From contig JAZDGR010000149.1 of assembly GCA_043806735.1 (NCBI GenBank), positions 1 through 26,055 on the forward strand: a stretch of 26,055 bases of DNA. The letters are read 5' to 3'. A program made the position numbers and the translations under genes. Under the pieces are notes generated by a model. That model was given only the letters and a program-made list of their open reading frames with translations, ran no database searches and was not told where the DNA came from. This DNA is from QYOJ01 sp043806735 (GTDB lineage Bacteria > Bacteroidota > Bacteroidia > Bacteroidales > FEN-979). This document shows positions 1-7,901 of the stretch, in pieces; position 1 is the stretch's first letter; the number at the start of each line of letters is the position of its first letter.

Positions 1-433
1 AACCTCCCAAAAACTGCTGCTTCCGCAAACCGTCACCTTCTCTCCTGAAGATGCTGAAATCCTGAAAGATATAACAGAACTTCTGGGGGAAAGCGGATTT
101 GAACTATCCGGTTTTGGGAAAAATACTTTCGTGGTTCATGCAACACCCCCGGAGGTACCACCGTCCCTGATTCAATCGCTGCTGGAATCCATTCTGGAAT
201 CCTATAAAACGGGGACTGAGGATTTCGCGAACAACGAACCAAGCGGGGTGGCTCGTACCCTCGCCCGGAAGTTGTCAGTGAAACACGGGCAACGATTGAA
301 AGAGAAGGAGATGGGGTCCCTTGTTGAACTCCTGATGGCCAGTACAGTTCCGGACCGTGCTCCCGATGGAAAACCCACGATGATCATACTCCCCTTTGAT
401 GAACTTTCGAAGAAATTTAAACACAGACCCTGA
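1..433 (+). CDS. mutL: DNA mismatch repair protein MutL, C-terminal part (5' truncated by window edge)
   Basis: The frame is open from base 2 and stops with TGA at 431-433, giving about 143 residues of the C-terminal dimerisation/endonuclease domain of MutL, the factor that couples MutS mismatch recognition to downstream repair. Seen: a GFELSGFGKNTFVVHATP stretch, then an ARTLARKLSVKHGQ helix, then APDGKPTMIILPFDEL near the C-terminus (bases 359 onward). This last segment sits where endonuclease-type MutL proteins have a CPHGRP motif; here the cysteine is Ala and His is Asp, as I recall from other Bacteroidota MutL proteins. The DQHAxxE endonuclease motif would lie upstream of the window, so nuclease activity cannot be judged. 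The in-frame ATG-less upstream reading and strong family match make an internal start at 131 (GTG/ATG-like candidates) unlikely. The rhomboid gene follows after 5 bases. Confidence 0.9.
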   Translation, partial: TSQKLLLPQTVTFSPEDAEILKDITELLGESGFELSGFGKNTFVVHATPPEVPPSLIQSLLESILESYKTGTEDFANNEPSGVARTLARKLSVKHGQRLKEKEMGSLVELLMASTVPDRAPDGKPTMIILPFDELSKKFKHRP

Positions 434-438
434 TTACA

Positions 439-1269
439 ATGAGTTCCAATCAATATAGTCCTTCAGGCTTTAGATTATTACCTCCCGTTGTTAAAAACCT
501 GCTGATTATTAACGGATTGTTCTATCTGGCCACCATTACCCTGGAGAAAACCTTCGGTATTGACCTAACCCGAATTCTTGGATTGCACTTTTTTCAATCA
601 GAGTACTTCCAGCCATACCAGTTTGTCACCTATATGTTTTTGCACGGAAATTTCGGACATATTCTGTACAACATGTTCGCTCTGTGGATGTTTGGTTATT
701 TGCTGGAAAACGTCTGGGGATCCAAGCGGTTTCTCACCTTCTATATAGTCACGGGAATTGGGGCAGCCATCATCCAGACCCTGATCAACTGGTGGGATTT
801 TTCTTCCTTGCAGGCTGAAGCTTTGAAGTACGCTGATGCCCCAACTCTGGATGCCTTTGTTGGCTTCGTCAAACATTATTTCCCAAATTACTATGAATAT
901 CATGAGACGATCCGGGGATTTATCGGGGAGTGGAGTCTCTCTCCCAACAACCCGGATTATGCAAAACAATCGGTCGACTACATTCATCAGCTGATTATTC
1001 TCCAAATGGATGTTCCGACGATCGGGGCATCGGGAGCTGTTTATGGTATTTTACTGGCGTTTGGGATGATGTTCCCCAATATGCTGGTTTATATCTATTT
1101 CCTCTTCCCGATCAAAGCCAAATGGATTGTAATTGTCTACGGTGCTATTGAGCTTTTCTCAGGTATCTCGAACAATCCGAGTGACAACGTCGCCCACTTT
1201 GCACACCTGGGAGGAATGATCTTTGGTTTTTTCCTCATTCTGTACTGGAAGAAGAAAGCAATTTACTAA
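439..1269 (+). CDS. Rhomboid family intramembrane serine protease (canonical active site)
   Basis: A 276-residue polytopic inner-membrane protein of the rhomboid family, which cleaves transmembrane helices within the lipid bilayer by a Ser-His dyad. Seen: HxxxxHxxxN-type signature LHGNFGHILYN (H69, H74, N78) on the second membrane segment, the nucleophile loop GASGAVYG with Ser198, and the dyad histidine in HFAHLGG (H256). All catalytic elements are present, so activity is expected; the substrate is unknown. Between about residues 118 and 190 there is a long hydrophilic insert rich in aromatic and acidic residues, separating the early membrane segments from the catalytic serine helix. The ATG at 439 is 5 bases after mutL and no competing start gives a better N-terminus. 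It is followed 16 bases later by a second rhomboid gene, so the two are probably co-transcribed. Confidence 0.9.
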   Translation: MSSNQYSPSGFRLLPPVVKNLLIINGLFYLATITLEKTFGIDLTRILGLHFFQSEYFQPYQFVTYMFLHGNFGHILYNMFALWMFGYLLENVWGSKRFLTFYIVTGIGAAIIQTLINWWDFSSLQAEALKYADAPTLDAFVGFVKHYFPNYYEYHETIRGFIGEWSLSPNNPDYAKQSVDYIHQLIILQMDVPTIGASGAVYGILLAFGMMFPNMLVYIYFLFPIKAKWIVIVYGAIELFSGISNNPSDNVAHFAHLGGMIFGFFLILYWKKKAIY

Positions 1270-1285
1270 CGAACATTCCGTTGTT

Positions 1286-2215
1286 ATGAGCATGTATCAG
1301 CAAACCCAGTCCCCTTTCACTGAAGCACGGAATTTTTTTCGTCAAAAAACTGCGCTGACCTACCTGGTGATGATCAATATCGGTGTGTGGATCCTGATCC
1401 AGATCTTCCGCGTACTGGCTTTTCTTTTCGACAACCCGGATTCTGACTCAATTTTTTCGGCTTTCATTGATTACCTCGCTGTTCCGGCCTCACTTCCAGT
1501 CCTAGTGACCCGACCCTGGACCATGCTGACCTATATGTTTTTGCACGTGAGCATCTGGCATATCCTCTTCAATATGCTCTGGTTATATTGGTTTGGGCGG
1601 ATCTTTCTGGAATACCTGACGGAAAAACAAATGGGTTGGGTTTATATCCTGGGAGGGCTTGCCGGAGCCGGCGTCTTTATTCTGGCTTTCAACATCTTCC
1701 CGGTATTCCAGCCGGAACTTGAACTCTCATACGCTCTCGGAGCTTCCGCTTCTGTAATGGCAATTGTTACGGCAATCTCTTTTTATGTCCCGAACTACAC
1801 CATTTACCTGCTCTTTTTCGGCCGGGTCAGGATCGTATACCTGGCTATGATTCTGTTTGTTTTTGATTTCTTCATGATCCCATCCGGGAATGCAGGAGGT
1901 CATATCGCCCATATCGGAGGAGCCATTCTCGGCTTTTTATTCATCAAAACGATACGCCGCTCTCCCACATCCTCCTATTCAACCAGAAAATCATTCTCTT
2001 CTTGGTTCTCCAGGATGTTTTCTTCTTCAAGAAGATCAGGTTTCAAAGGATCCCAGGTGCACAGCCGTCCGGTTTCAGATGATGATTACAACCATCAACG
2101 GACTCAGCAGCAAAAACGGATTGATAGTATCCTTGAAAAAATATCAAAGGGAGGGTATGATAGCCTTACACGGGAAGAGAAAGAATTCCTGTTCAAATCT
2201 TCAGGTAAACATTAA
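1286..2215 (+). CDS. Second rhomboid family protein with C-terminal tail domain (DUF6576-like)
   Basis: A 309-residue rhomboid paralogue. The ATG at 1286 (MSMYQQTQSP) was preferred over an upstream in-frame ATG at 1223, which would overlap the first rhomboid gene by 47 bases and add non-homologous residues. Seen: MFLHVSIWHILFN (H87, H92, N96), GASASVMA with Ser154, and GGHIAHIGG with H209. The usual GxSG has become GASA, so the glycine that follows the nucleophile is replaced by Ala; the dyad itself is intact. After the membrane core there is a Ser/Arg-rich linker (about 226-270) and a short conserved C-terminal element, ILEKISKGGYDSLTREEKEF (about 282-301), which I recognise as the tail found on many Bacteroidota rhomboids (I believe DUF6576). 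Function of the tail is unknown. Proteolytic activity is likely but less certain than for its neighbour. Confidence 0.87.
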   Translation: MSMYQQTQSPFTEARNFFRQKTALTYLVMINIGVWILIQIFRVLAFLFDNPDSDSIFSAFIDYLAVPASLPVLVTRPWTMLTYMFLHVSIWHILFNMLWLYWFGRIFLEYLTEKQMGWVYILGGLAGAGVFILAFNIFPVFQPELELSYALGASASVMAIVTAISFYVPNYTIYLLFFGRVRIVYLAMILFVFDFFMIPSGNAGGHIAHIGGAILGFLFIKTIRRSPTSSYSTRKSFSSWFSRMFSSSRRSGFKGSQVHSRPVSDDDYNHQRTQQQKRIDSILEKISKGGYDSLTREEKEFLFKSSGKH

Positions 2216-2225
2216 CAGACTGCCA

Positions 2226-3347
2226 ATGATCAAATACCGCAGTAAATCAGCCGTCATCGCCGTCGTTTTTCTAGTCATCCTGAATATCCTTGCAGTGCTC
2301 TCCCTATTCTGTTCTTATGCTGCCCAGTACATTGATCCCAGGGAAGCATGGATTTTCGCACTCTTTGGACTTGTTTACCCATGGATTTTGATTGTAAATA
2401 TCGCTTTTGTAGTCCTCTGGTTGATTTTATGGAAAAAGTACGCGATCCTTTCGATCATAGCCATCCTGATCGGCTGGAACCATTTGACGACGATCATCAG
2501 GTTCGATTACAATTCACCGGTTTTGCTGCCAGGTCGAAATTTTAGTGTCATTACGTATAACGTTCATGGATTCCTTGGTCAGGAAAATGCAAACCGGGAT
2601 GTCCAGAAAGAGATCATCGAATTTCTTGCCAAGGAAAGGCCAACAATCCTGTGTCTTCAGGAGTTTAGAATCAGGAAAGCGCAAATCAAACCCATCCTCC
2701 GGAACATGGCTTCCGCATGGCAACTTCCCTATTGGACCGTCGAAGATTATTACCATACCAATCCCATGGGCGGGCTAAATGGATTTGCTACCTTTTCCGC
2801 TTATCCGGTTGTACATAAAGGAACTCTTTCTTACAAGGATATGTCCCATTTCGCGATATTCTCCGATATTGTCATGGATCAGGACACCTTCCGCATCTTC
2901 AATATGCACCTGGCTTCTCTCCGATTGGGCAAACGGGATGTCGATTTCTATTACCAGCTGAAGAATACCGAAACGGAAAATATGCACCTGAAAGATGGGA
3001 TCTTTTCCATCCTGCGGAAACTGAAAACAGCTTTTCGCTTGCGGGCCTCCCAAACCGAGATTCTGCTTGATGCTATCCAGAGTTCCCCTTACCCGGTATT
3101 GCTTTGCGGAGACATGAATGATAGCCCGTTTTCATATACTTACCGCCGGCTCACCGAGAAACTGAAAGACGCATACAGGGAAGCCGGGGAAGGATTTCTT
3201 GGGAATACCTACGACGGTGCGCTTCCGAATTACCGGATCGATTACATTTTACATGGAAAGCACTTTAAAGCTTGTCTCTATAAAAAGATGAATGTCACTT
3301 TCTCCGACCATTACCCGGTTTCAGGGTTGCTCCACGTTTTACATTGA
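2226..3347 (+). CDS. Membrane-anchored endonuclease/exonuclease/phosphatase (EEP) family protein
   Basis: A 373-residue protein with two to three N-terminal membrane segments (about 8-30, 42-69 and 72-84) followed by an EEP (DNase I/Mg-dependent phosphodiesterase fold) domain. Active-site signatures are all visible: ITYNVHG (N112), LQEF (E146), FNMHLAS (H228), LLCGDMNDSP (D296, N298), YRIDYIL (D339) and the terminal SDHYPV (D361, H362). Members cleave phosphodiester bonds in nucleic acids, phospholipid headgroups or phosphoinositides; the substrate cannot be chosen from sequence. The catalytic domain probably faces the periplasm or cytoplasm next to the membrane. ATG at 2226, 10 bases after the rhomboid stop, was chosen because the longer in-frame extension upstream lies inside the rhomboid gene. 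Its conserved position beside mutL and the rhomboids suggests an old Bacteroidota gene cluster rather than a recent arrival. Confidence 0.88.
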   Translation: MIKYRSKSAVIAVVFLVILNILAVLSLFCSYAAQYIDPREAWIFALFGLVYPWILIVNIAFVVLWLILWKKYAILSIIAILIGWNHLTTIIRFDYNSPVLLPGRNFSVITYNVHGFLGQENANRDVQKEIIEFLAKERPTILCLQEFRIRKAQIKPILRNMASAWQLPYWTVEDYYHTNPMGGLNGFATFSAYPVVHKGTLSYKDMSHFAIFSDIVMDQDTFRIFNMHLASLRLGKRDVDFYYQLKNTETENMHLKDGIFSILRKLKTAFRLRASQTEILLDAIQSSPYPVLLCGDMNDSPFSYTYRRLTEKLKDAYREAGEGFLGNTYDGALPNYRIDYILHGKHFKACLYKKMNVTFSDHYPVSGLLHVLH

Positions 3348-3352
3348 CTTCC

Positions 3353-5374
3353 ATGGACTTTAAGCTTACCAGCGAGTTTCAACCGACAGGAGACCAGCCT
3401 GAGGCAATTAAACAGCTAGTCGAGGGATTGCAACGGGGCGATTCCCATCAGGTTCTGCTGGGAGTCACAGGCTCCGGAAAAACCTACACGATCGCCAACG
3501 TCATCCAGGCAGTGAACCGCCCGACCCTTGTCCTGAGCCATAACAAGACACTGGCCGCTCAGCTATACGGAGAGTTCAAGCAATTCTTTCCCGAAAACGC
3601 CGTCGAATTTTTCGTCTCTTATTACGACTATTACCAGCCGGAAGCCTATATCCCAATCACCAATACTTACATCGAAAAGGACCTGGCAATCAATGATGAG
3701 ATCGAGAAGCTCCGGCTGAGTACATCTTCTTCCCTTTTATCCGGACGAAGGGATGTACTCGTCGTTTCCTCAGTTTCCTGTATTTATGGCATCGGAAACC
3801 CCGATGATTTCTCGAAAAACGTACTCCGGATAAAAAAGGGAGATCAGATCAGCCGAAACAGGGTCCTGATGTCCCTGGTGAACAGCCTTTACTCCAGGAC
3901 GGAAGGAGATTTTGTGCGGGGTACTTTCAGGGTAAGGGGGGATATAGTGGACATTTTTCCCGCATACCTGGATATCGCCTACCGGATCGTTTTCTGGGAT
4001 GATGAGGTCGAGAACCTGGAATCCTTTGATCCGCTGACCGGACGAAAAATCGATGTCTATCCGCACATCAGCATTTATCCAGCCAACATCTTCGTGACTT
4101 CCCCAGATAAAATGAAACACGCTCTTCTGGAGATACAGGATGACCTGATCAGGCAGTGCGCCTACTCCCGTGAAAACGGGAAAGAATTGGAAGCCAAACG
4201 GCTGGAAGAGCGGGTTTCCTATGATATAGAGATGATGCGGGAACTGGGGTATTGCTCCGGGATTGAGAACTACTCCCGCTATTTTGACGGGAGGGCTCCC
4301 GGATCCCGTCCGTTCTGCCTGCTTGATTATTTCCCGGATGATTTCCTCATGGTCATTGATGAGAGCCACGCGAGTGTCCCCCAGATCAGGGCCATGTACG
4401 GCGGCGATCGTACCCGGAAGCAAACCCTCGTGGAATATGGTTTCCGGCTTCCTTCAGCCCTGGATAACAGACCCTTGAAATTTGATGAATTCGAGGCCAT
4501 GACCAGCCAGGTGATTTATGTAAGCGCCACCCCGGCGGACTATGAACTCCAGAAATCCCAGGGGGTGGTTGTAGAACAGGTGATCCGCCCTACCGGCCTG
4601 CTCGACCCTCAAGTCGAAGTACGGCCAAGCCAGAACCAGATAGATGACCTGCTGGATGAGATCGATCAGCGGATTAAAGCACGGGAGCGGGTGTTGGTTA
4701 CAACACTGACCAAACGCATGGCGGAAGAGCTAACCAAATACTTTGCCCGGCTTCAGATCAATACACGGTATATCCATTCTGATGTCGACACGCTGGAACG
4801 GGTAGAGATCATGAGAGATCTAAGGATGGGCGCGTTTGATGTGCTCGTCGGAGTTAACCTGTTACGGGAAGGTTTGGACCTGCCGGAGGTATCCCTGGTG
4901 GCCATCCTGGATGCAGACAAGGAGGGATTTCTACGATCGGAACGCTCGCTTACCCAGACCGCCGGGAGGGCGGCTAGAAATCTGAACAGCAAAGTGATCA
5001 TGTATGCGGATAAAGTTACAGAATCGATGCAGCGAATGATGGATGAGACAAACCGGAGAAGAGCCAAACAGATCGATTATAACGCCCTTTATAACATAAC
5101 ACCTGCTCAGATCATCAAGACTACGCGAGATATCCTCGGGCAAACGGCGGTGGCGGATTCCAAAGGCAAAGCTCCCCGTGCCTATATGGAGAAGGAGCAT
5201 TTCGAGATTGCTGCCGATCCCGTAATTCAATATATGCCGATGGAGAGGATCAAGCAACTTATAGGAAAGACACGGAAAGCGATGGAAGAGGCCGTCAAAG
5301 ACCTTGATTTTCTTGAGGCAGCCCGGTTACGAAATGAGCTGTTCCAGTTGCAGCAATATCTTGAGTCAAAATAA
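3353..5374 (+). CDS. uvrB: UvrABC system protein B (excinuclease subunit UvrB)
   Basis: The 673-residue damage-verification helicase of nucleotide excision repair; with UvrA it loads at lesions and then recruits UvrC for incision. Seen in order: MDFKLTSEFQPTGDQPEAI start, Walker A GVTGSGKT (37-44), the DNA-clamping beta-hairpin region YYDYYQPEAYIP (about 90-101), DESH box in a VIDESHAS context, QVIYVSATP, the helicase motif GVNLLREGLDLPEVSL, QTAGRAARN, and the C-terminal UVR coiled-coil (MERIKQLIGKTRKAMEEAV, about the last 45 residues) that binds UvrC. Length matches the family. The ATG at 3353 starts at the conserved N-terminus; a TTG at 3344 overlapping the EEP stop would add only three residues. 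It is the last gene of the housekeeping block. Confidence 0.97.
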   Translation: MDFKLTSEFQPTGDQPEAIKQLVEGLQRGDSHQVLLGVTGSGKTYTIANVIQAVNRPTLVLSHNKTLAAQLYGEFKQFFPENAVEFFVSYYDYYQPEAYIPITNTYIEKDLAINDEIEKLRLSTSSSLLSGRRDVLVVSSVSCIYGIGNPDDFSKNVLRIKKGDQISRNRVLMSLVNSLYSRTEGDFVRGTFRVRGDIVDIFPAYLDIAYRIVFWDDEVENLESFDPLTGRKIDVYPHISIYPANIFVTSPDKMKHALLEIQDDLIRQCAYSRENGKELEAKRLEERVSYDIEMMRELGYCSGIENYSRYFDGRAPGSRPFCLLDYFPDDFLMVIDESHASVPQIRAMYGGDRTRKQTLVEYGFRLPSALDNRPLKFDEFEAMTSQVIYVSATPADYELQKSQGVVVEQVIRPTGLLDPQVEVRPSQNQIDDLLDEIDQRIKARERVLVTTLTKRMAEELTKYFARLQINTRYIHSDVDTLERVEIMRDLRMGAFDVLVGVNLLREGLDLPEVSLVAILDADKEGFLRSERSLTQTAGRAARNLNSKVIMYADKVTESMQRMMDETNRRRAKQIDYNALYNITPAQIIKTTRDILGQTAVADSKGKAPRAYMEKEHFEIAADPVIQYMPMERIKQLIGKTRKAMEEAVKDLDFLEAARLRNELFQLQQYLESK

Positions 5375-5457
5375 GATCCCATAATGGCAAGGTTTTCGCA
5401 GTCGATAACTTTTACTTTTTGTTAATATCTATTTCCCTCAATTCATCCAAAATCCAA

Positions 5458-5465
5458 TATATTTG
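5458..5465 (+). promoter_or_regulatory. Possible Bacteroidota-type -7 promoter box (TATATTTG)
   Basis: TATATTTG matches the TAnnTTTG -7 consensus and lies about 20 bases before the response regulator ATG in the 111-base gap after uvrB. No good TTG/TTTG -33 box is seen at the expected 19-21 base spacing (a TTTG at 5418-5421 is too far), so support is partial. The gap contains no obvious hairpin terminator for uvrB. Confidence 0.3.
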
Positions 5466-5485
5466 CTTACAAAAAAAGGGCTTTC

Positions 5486-5869
5486 ATGAAGAAAAAGATC
5501 CTTGCTATTGATGATGAAAAAAGTATCCGTTTCATCATCGAAAATACGTTTAATAAAGATTTCGATGTTGTTACGATGACGAACGGGATGGACGCGCTGT
5601 TTTATCTTCAATCGGGCAATCTTCCTGACGTAATCATTTGCGACCTCGAGATGCCCGTGTTAAACGGGATTGAGTTTGTAAAACGGATCCGTGAAAGCGG
5701 TTTTTTTGAAGAGATCCCTTTGATCATGCTCTCGGGTAAGGAAGAAAGTGCCGACAAGATCAAGTGCTTTGAAATGGGTGCGGATGATTATGTTTTAAAA
5801 CCATTTAATCCCCGTGAACTTCTTGTACGCATAAAAAGACGCCTGGAATCTAAAGAATTGTACTCATAA
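5486..5869 (+). CDS. Single-domain (CheY-like) response regulator
   Basis: A 127-residue stand-alone receiver domain. The phosphorylation machinery is complete: acidic pair D9/D10 in LAIDDE, phospho-acceptor D53 in ICDLEMPVLNG, S83 in MLSGKEE and K105 in YVLKPFNP. There is no output domain, so it must act through a partner protein once phosphorylated by a histidine kinase; no kinase gene lies in the window. The gene sits 20 bases upstream of a sugar transferase that carries a degenerate receiver domain resembling this protein (shared pattern VMPNG/TMTNG, the I-P-G/M-P-x-x-G turn, and G-A/V-DDY). This arrangement suggests that it regulates initiation of polysaccharide synthesis, possibly by receiver-pseudoreceiver pairing; that is inference. 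Confidence 0.92.
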   Translation: MKKKILAIDDEKSIRFIIENTFNKDFDVVTMTNGMDALFYLQSGNLPDVIICDLEMPVLNGIEFVKRIRESGFFEEIPLIMLSGKEESADKIKCFEMGADDYVLKPFNPRELLVRIKRRLESKELYS

Positions 5870-5889
5870 AAACGATTGAATTAGGGAAC

Positions 5890-7125
5890 ATGAAAGAAAC
5901 TTCGGCTGATAAGCTGAACGTATTATACATTGGGAACAATCAGGCCGTTATTCATCAGTTTGAAGATAGTGGTTTGTTCGATTTGACAGTGATGCCTAAC
6001 GGACTTGCATCCATTTACTGGCTCACCGAAAATAACTTCAGGTTATTTGATTTTGATAAAGACACAGGAACTGTCCCTGTTTATCAGGAGTCCAGAAGAC
6101 TGGATTGCATCCTCTGCGAAACCAGGATCCCCGGAATGAAGGGATTGAATTTTTACCATAAACTCCGGCTCTATAAAATCTATACAAAAGTTCCCTTTAT
6201 TCTTCTGGCAGTTTGCTGGGAGGCAAACATCAAAGAAGAAGCACTCGAAGCCGGCGTAGATGACTATTACCATTGCTCCTTTGAGCCTGCCCGTTTGCAC
6301 AGCCGGATTCAGTTCCTGAAGAAACTCAAAGCCGAATTTGTTCAAAAGCCCCTGGAATCGATCATTGATACGGACCTTGCGGCATACCAAACCCCGCTCC
6401 TGAAAAGGATATTTGATATAGTGGTCGCTTCCCTCGCCATTTTGATCTTATCCCCCGTTATATTGCTTACCATGCTTGCCATATATCTGGAGTCCAAAGG
6501 GAAAGTATATTATTTCTCGAAGCGGGTAGGTGCCAATTATAAGATCTTTGACTTCTACAAGTTCCGGTCTATGTACCCCGATGCCGATAAACGACTGAAA
6601 GAGGTCGCACATCTCAACCAGTATATTACTGAAACGGTCGAAGAAAAATGTCCGGAATGTGCAAAGTTGCCAAAAGGAGAGAAGTGCTCGCCACCTGTCT
6701 ATTACGACGGGGAAGAGATCTGTGAACGCATTGCCAACAAGCGGAAAAGCGCCCGGAAAGCGTTCCTGAAAATTATTGACGACCCCCGGATCACCCGGGT
6801 CGGGAAGTTTATCCGCAGGACCAGTATTGATGAATTGCCGCAACTGATCAACGTCCTCAAAGGAGACATGTCAATTGTGGGAAACAGGCCCCTGCCACTG
6901 AACGAAGCGGAAGCGCTCACCAAGAAACGATGGAGCAGGAGATTCAGAGCACCGGCAGGTTTGACCGGGTTATGGCAGGTAAAAAAGAGGGGAAAAGGAG
7001 GTATCATGTCGGAGGAGGAACGGTTTTCTATTGATAATTTCTATGCCGAGCATAATTCTTTCTGGGAAGATATCGGAATCATTCTCAGAACATTTGGAGC
7101 ATTATTCCAAAAAGAAAACGTTTGA
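5890..7125 (+). CDS. Receiver-like domain fused to polyprenyl-phosphate sugar-1-phosphate transferase
   Basis: 411 residues in two parts. Residues about 8-150 follow the pattern of a receiver domain (LNVLYIGNN, ILCETRIPGMKGL, ALEAGVDDYYHCSFEP) but lack the key residues: the acidic pair is GNN, the phospho-acceptor position is Glu77, and the conserved Lys is replaced (HCSFEP). An insert lies at about 48-70. Residues about 169-411 are a bacterial sugar transferase (WcaJ/PglC-like): one membrane hairpin (about 175-200), KRVGANYKIFDFYKFRSM, DDPRITRVGKFIRRTSIDELPQL with the catalytic D314-E315 pair, and GDMSIVGNRPL, GLTGLWQV. It would transfer a sugar phosphate to undecaprenyl phosphate, the first step of repeat-unit assembly, on the cytoplasmic face. 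A Cys-containing insert (C254, C257, C266, C278) may bind metal. Start ATG 5890 follows the response regulator by 20 bases. Confidence 0.9.
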   Translation: MKETSADKLNVLYIGNNQAVIHQFEDSGLFDLTVMPNGLASIYWLTENNFRLFDFDKDTGTVPVYQESRRLDCILCETRIPGMKGLNFYHKLRLYKIYTKVPFILLAVCWEANIKEEALEAGVDDYYHCSFEPARLHSRIQFLKKLKAEFVQKPLESIIDTDLAAYQTPLLKRIFDIVVASLAILILSPVILLTMLAIYLESKGKVYYFSKRVGANYKIFDFYKFRSMYPDADKRLKEVAHLNQYITETVEEKCPECAKLPKGEKCSPPVYYDGEEICERIANKRKSARKAFLKIIDDPRITRVGKFIRRTSIDELPQLINVLKGDMSIVGNRPLPLNEAEALTKKRWSRRFRAPAGLTGLWQVKKRGKGGIMSEEERFSIDNFYAEHNSFWEDIGIILRTFGALFQKENV

Positions 7126-7142
7126 GAGATAAAGTTTAAGAA

Positions 7143-7901
7143 ATGCTACACAGGGCCGTCGGATTGGTTTTTTTCCTCTGGATCCCGTTTATTTCCTGCT
7201 TCTCGCAGGTGAAGGACACCTTATTTGTATACAATCCATTCGTTGATGATATTACTTTGCGAATTCCACCGTTGGAGGACCTGATTGATTCCGCAATTGT
7301 TCATTCCCCGTATTTAAAATACCTTGATGCCGATATTTATATCAATAAATACATGGTGAAAAGTGCAAGAAGAGAATGGATGGCCAATCTATACTTGGAC
7401 GGCAATATCGGCACAGATTATTATACTGGTTTGACTGACAACATTACAAATCTCGGCGATATCAACTCAGTTCTCACGACCCAGGACAATACAAGGATTC
7501 TTGTTGGTGTATCCATCCGAATGCCTCTGGATGACTTATGGGACAGAACAAACCGGGTAAAAATCAGAAGGAAGTATGTCGAAAGAACTATTAGTGAAAG
7601 GGAGAGACAAATACTAGAAATAAGAAAATCCGTCATAGAACAGTTTAATAAGCTGTTTATCAATCAAAAAATCTTAAAAATCGCCAACGATAACCAGATT
7701 TTCATGGGGATGCAGATTGCAATGGCAGAGAAAGAATTTATTAATGGCCAGATATCCCTATACGAATTCGCCCAGGTTAGTGAAATGAACAGAAGAGCCG
7801 TCACGGATTTCGAACAAGCAAGAATAGAATTCTATAACGCCTATATGATTCTTCAAGAAATCGTTGGAATTAAATTCAACGTAATTAATAACATCGAGTA
7901 A
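7143..7901 (+). CDS. Half-size TolC-like outer membrane protein (polysaccharide export partner)
   Basis: 252 residues with a signal peptide (about 1-21, hydrophobic core GLVFFLWIPFIS, likely cleavage after FSQ). The mature part follows the order of a single TolC/OEP repeat: helix (IPPLEDLIDSAIVHSP), a beta strand pair (LYLDGNIGTDYYTG and TRILVGVSIRMPL), then long helices with heptad character (ERQILEIRKSVIEQFNKLF to FYNAYMILQEIVG). Typical TolC-family proteins have two such repeats and 400-500 residues; this one has one, and no second half is seen nearby. The stop codon overlaps the ATG of the Wzc-like gene (TAATG), implying translational coupling. It probably forms the outer-membrane conduit in place of a Wza-type porin, which is not present in the window. 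The membership is moderately sure, the export role is inferred from context. Confidence 0.75.
   Translation: MLHRAVGLVFFLWIPFISCFSQVKDTLFVYNPFVDDITLRIPPLEDLIDSAIVHSPYLKYLDADIYINKYMVKSARREWMANLYLDGNIGTDYYTGLTDNITNLGDINSVLTTQDNTRILVGVSIRMPLDDLWDRTNRVKIRRKYVERTISERERQILEIRKSVIEQFNKLFINQKILKIANDNQIFMGMQIAMAEKEFINGQISLYEFAQVSEMNRRAVTDFEQARIEFYNAYMILQEIVGIKFNVINNIE

Noticed and set aside
1223..1285. Longer start for the second rhomboid
   Set aside because: Would overlap the first rhomboid by 47 bases, and the added residues do not look like a rhomboid N-terminus.
3770..4423. 217-residue minus-strand open frame
   Set aside because: It lies wholly inside uvrB, which has all of its motifs on the + strand; composition shadow.
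5375..5485. uvrB terminator
   Set aside because: The 111-base gap has no convincing GC stem followed by a T run.
6448..6843. 131-residue minus-strand open frame
   Set aside because: Antisense to the sugar transferase catalytic domain; no recognisable motif.
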